Source: Spirochaetaceae bacterium
Lineage (GTDB): Bacteria > Spirochaetota > Spirochaetia > SZUA-6 > Bin103
Direction of reading: 5' to 3'
DNA length: 8,024 nt
Assembly: GCA_028818385.1 (NCBI GenBank)
Contig: JAPPNY010000112.1
Coordinates: 18,573-26,596 of the forward strand
Shown here: piece after piece, positions 6,014-8,024 of the stretch
Layout: each line of letters starts with the position of its first letter
Position numbering within the stretch: position 1 is the stretch's first letter
Position numbers and translations under genes: made by a program
The notes under the pieces: generated by a model
What the model was told of the DNA's origin: nothing
What the model saw: the letters and a program-made list of their open reading frames with translations, nothing else
The model's database searches: none

Positions 6014-6904
6014 TTGAGCAAGAAGCCGATCGAAACGGAAGCCGATTCGACGTTGCGCATATTGACGATCGGAGCGCATCCGGCCGATGTGTTTGACCAA
6101 TGCGCGGGAACCCTGGCGCATCATGCCGCGCGCGGCGACTATATCGCCTGCCTGTCGTTGACGCACGGGGCGCGTGTACACGATGCAGTGATCAGCGACG
6201 CGATGCAACGCGCCGACTCGATTCCCGAGGGGCCGGAGCTCCTCGAGCTCATTTCGGAACGGACAGACGTCAAGGCCGAGGAAATTCGGGCCGCGGGAAA
6301 GATAATCGGGTTTGAGGACATCTACTTCATGGGCCTCGATGACGATGTCCTGACGGTAACCAAGGAGGCGGTGTACGAGGTCTCGCGCATCATGCGGCAG
6401 ATCGGACCGGATGTTATCCTGACACACTGGCCGCAGGAGAAGGATGGCATGGCGAATCCGCACGCGGTTACGGGCCAGATTGTCCTGCATGCGCTGCGCT
6501 TTGCGAACGCGGTCGATCCGGGTGATCGCAATCCTCCCGTTCGCGTTGCGCAGGTGTTCTTCTTCGGCGCCGGTGCGACCAGCATTCCCAAGACCGTTTT
6601 TGACGCGAACCGCGGGTGCTATAACGACGTGTTCGTGGACATTACCGATGTGATCGAACAGAAGCTTGCAGCTTTGGAGTGCCTGGTCAGCCAGGGCTAC
6701 GCCGGCAAGTACGCTCGCAAGCGCCTGGAAGTCACGGACGGAGCCTTCGGGGTCGGCGGCGGGTCCGCTTACGCGGAAGGGTTTATCAGGTCCGGGGCGG
6801 AAACGCACTACCTATTGCCCCTGCCGGAACGTTCGCTCGAAACGGCCAGGTTGTCGGACCACGAAAAGATGGATCGGTATTCCTGGCGATTGCCGTTGGA
6901 GTAG
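6014..6904 (+). CDS. PIG-L/LmbE-family deacetylase-like protein, variant active site
   Basis: A cytosolic protein of 296 residues with the PIG-L fold. Members are usually zinc-dependent N-deacetylases acting on GlcNAc-type sugars, mycothiol or bacillithiol precursors and other amides. The N-terminal strand RILTIGAHPADVFD (15-28) aligns with the signature A-H-P-D-D. It keeps the zinc ligands H22 and D25, but A24 replaces the first Asp, the catalytic base in MshB. CAGTLAHHAARGD and SLTHGARVHD follow as in the family. The later histidine segment is THWPQEKDGMANPHAVTG (137-154), with H138 and H150 as candidates for the third ligand in place of the usual DH motif. The start is TTG 6014, set by the GGAGGTGA site. 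The stop is two bases before the next ATG. Codon use is less GC-biased than in genes before 5280. The substrate is unknown. Confidence 0.82.
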   Translation: MSKKPIETEADSTLRILTIGAHPADVFDQCAGTLAHHAARGDYIACLSLTHGARVHDAVISDAMQRADSIPEGPELLELISERTDVKAEEIRAAGKIIGFEDIYFMGLDDDVLTVTKEAVYEVSRIMRQIGPDVILTHWPQEKDGMANPHAVTGQIVLHALRFANAVDPGDRNPPVRVAQVFFFGAGATSIPKTVFDANRGCYNDVFVDITDVIEQKLAALECLVSQGYAGKYARKRLEVTDGAFGVGGGSAYAEGFIRSGAETHYLLPLPERSLETARLSDHEKMDRYSWRLPLE

Positions 6905-6906
6905 TC

Positions 6907-8024
6907 ATGCAGAGGAGCAAGGGTGAACGGCGCGGCGATTTCAGTGTTGAGGCCCTCTCGGATTTCCCGGACGACGCCATGACTGCGGAAGGCCACATCT
7001 CTGCCGAGCAGGTTGGTTCCATGATGGCCACCCTGGCCGGATGTGGGGTCAGGCGCGTGAGCTGGTGCTACTACGGCGACGGTCGTGGGGGGCACATGGT
7101 GCGCGACACCAGCGTGAAGAGCGAAAAGCTGTGCAGGACCTATAACCTGCTGGGTAATCCTTTGGGCGTTGCAGCGGAGGCCGCTCATGAAGAAGGCCTG
7201 CAGTTGCATGCCTGTTTCAAACCCTATGAGACCGGTGCCGCGCATCTGTGCCCTGAGGGATCTGTCGAGGCGGCCATGGTGGGCAGGCTGAGCCACCGGG
7301 GAGGGCGCTTGTCCTGGCTCGATCGCTTCGTGGTGGATAACCCGCATCTCCGCATCAAGCGTCGCAGCGACGATCTGCGCCCGGACATCAGGACGGTGCC
7401 GATCCGTGGGCTCAAGCTCGTCAAGAAGGACGATTCCCCCACCCGGGTCGGCAAGCGACATCTGCAGATCTGGACGAGCACCCTGAACAATCGCTACCGG
7501 CGGCTGGATATCGACTTCGATGTCACCGAGAACGTGGAGCCTGCGAAAAGGGATGTCTACGACGTCAGCGACGAGCTGCTGACCAGGAAGGGCGATCCGG
7601 TACGGACGTTGACCCTTTCCGGATTCGAGTTGGACGATCCCTTTATCCTGGTCACGACCGACTTCAGGGACGGGCCTCCCGATTTCGAGAACACTTCCAT
7701 TGAGATGCTGGTGGCGCTGGACGTCGATGGACGGGAAGTTCCGGGCGTGTTTGCCAATGGTAGGGGCATCTGGGCGCCGGAGATGGTGGACTTTCGTGAC
7801 TGGGGGCTGGTCTTCGATCATGGCTGGGGTAGCGAAAAGAAATACTTGGACGTCGACAATCAGGATGGCCAAAGCGGCCTGGTCGCCTACACGCGCGGTC
7901 GCAACGAATACCTGCCCGGCGCACTGTGCGAGACCGAGCCGCGGGTGCGCGACTTCTGGCTTTCATGCGTGAACCCGGCTTATTCGCGTAGGAGTGGAGA
8001 AAAAGTAGGCGCGTCCGCCGATTT
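6907..8024 (+). CDS. Partial TIM-barrel, glycosidase-like protein (runs off window)
   Basis: An open frame of at least 372 codons with no stop before the window end. ATG 6907 has GGAG at 6898-6901 and follows the deacetylase stop by two bases, so the genes are likely co-translated. I do not recognise a named family with confidence. The start looks like a TIM barrel: ISAEQVGSMMATLAGCGVRR (31-50) leading into VSWCYYGDG, then LGVAAEAAHEEGLQLHACFK (86-105), as in glycoside-hydrolase-like (GHL10-type) proteins, and NPHLRIKRR (145-153). Residues ~160-335 are rich in beta-type sequence (for example RTLTLSGFELDDPFILVTTD, 233-252) and look like an inserted domain. EPRVRDFWLSCVN (344-356) then resembles a return to the barrel helix that precedes the acid-bearing strand. 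There is no signal peptide, so a cytosolic site is likely. Glycosidase activity is inference. Confidence 0.6.
   Translation, partial: MQRSKGERRGDFSVEALSDFPDDAMTAEGHISAEQVGSMMATLAGCGVRRVSWCYYGDGRGGHMVRDTSVKSEKLCRTYNLLGNPLGVAAEAAHEEGLQLHACFKPYETGAAHLCPEGSVEAAMVGRLSHRGGRLSWLDRFVVDNPHLRIKRRSDDLRPDIRTVPIRGLKLVKKDDSPTRVGKRHLQIWTSTLNNRYRRLDIDFDVTENVEPAKRDVYDVSDELLTRKGDPVRTLTLSGFELDDPFILVTTDFRDGPPDFENTSIEMLVALDVDGREVPGVFANGRGIWAPEMVDFRDWGLVFDHGWGSEKKYLDVDNQDGQSGLVAYTRGRNEYLPGALCETEPRVRDFWLSCVNPAYSRRSGEKVGASAD

Noticed and set aside
5957..6808. A 283-codon minus-strand open frame opposite the PIG-L gene
   Set aside because: It is a mirror of a gene with a clear PIG-L signature, promoter and ribosome site.
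6808..7872. A 354-codon minus-strand open frame opposite the barrel gene
   Set aside because: The plus-strand frame is longer, has a ribosome site coupled to the deacetylase stop and shows barrel-like patterns. The antisense product has no motif I recognise and no ribosome site was seen.
1..8024. CRISPR arrays, tRNA or rRNA genes and transposase genes
   Set aside because: I saw no regularly spaced repeats, cloverleaf-like segments, rRNA-like stretches or transposase motifs on either strand.

Overview
The window reads as a bacterial chromosome segment with two parts of different base composition. Roughly 1-5280 is very GC-rich, with G or C at almost every third codon position and tightly packed genes. 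From about 5,860 to the end the sequence is clearly less GC-rich and codons such as GAT, TTT, CGT, GAA and AAT become common. One line I counted by hand on the left (2401-2460) has 49 G+C of 60; two on the right have 33 (6001-6060) and 32 (7681-7740). Shine-Dalgarno sites, sigma-70-type promoters, a long-form HisG and a monofunctional HisI all fit a free-living or symbiotic high-GC bacterium. A phytanoyl-CoA dioxygenase gene next to a Gfo/Idh/MocA gene is a pairing I associate with marine or sponge-associated high-GC lineages, but the taxon cannot be fixed from this sequence.

Left part. hisI and hisG (minus strand, 78-1386) encode two steps of histidine biosynthesis. hisG is followed at once by a perfect GC-only hairpin. 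Diverging from hisI is a translationally coupled plus-strand pair: a phytanoyl-CoA dioxygenase-family oxygenase (1468-2280) and a Gfo/Idh/MocA oxidoreductase (2277-3371). This is probably a small oxidise-then-dehydrogenate catabolic unit of unknown substrate. The 3-methyladenine DNA glycosylase gene tag (3383-3970, minus) converges on it, and a membrane fatty acid desaturase with all three histidine boxes (4032-5261, plus) diverges from tag.

Junction. 5262-6013 holds no intact gene. On the minus strand 5280-5773 carries pieces of a decayed membrane or secreted protein: a signal peptide, then a transmembrane C-terminal part split by a frame change and a stop. It is probably what is left of a beta-lactamase-family serine hydrolase. 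After it come inverted repeats and a good promoter.

Right part. An apparent two-gene operon starts from that promoter. It encodes a PIG-L/LmbE-type deacetylase with a TTG start and an Ala where the catalytic-base Asp normally sits (6014-6904). Two bases after its stop, a large open frame begins that runs off the window end (6907 onward). Its product resembles a TIM-barrel glycosidase-like protein with a large insert. The pair may process an acylated sugar or glycoconjugate and looks like the start of an accessory or transferred segment. It is the best candidate here for something undescribed.
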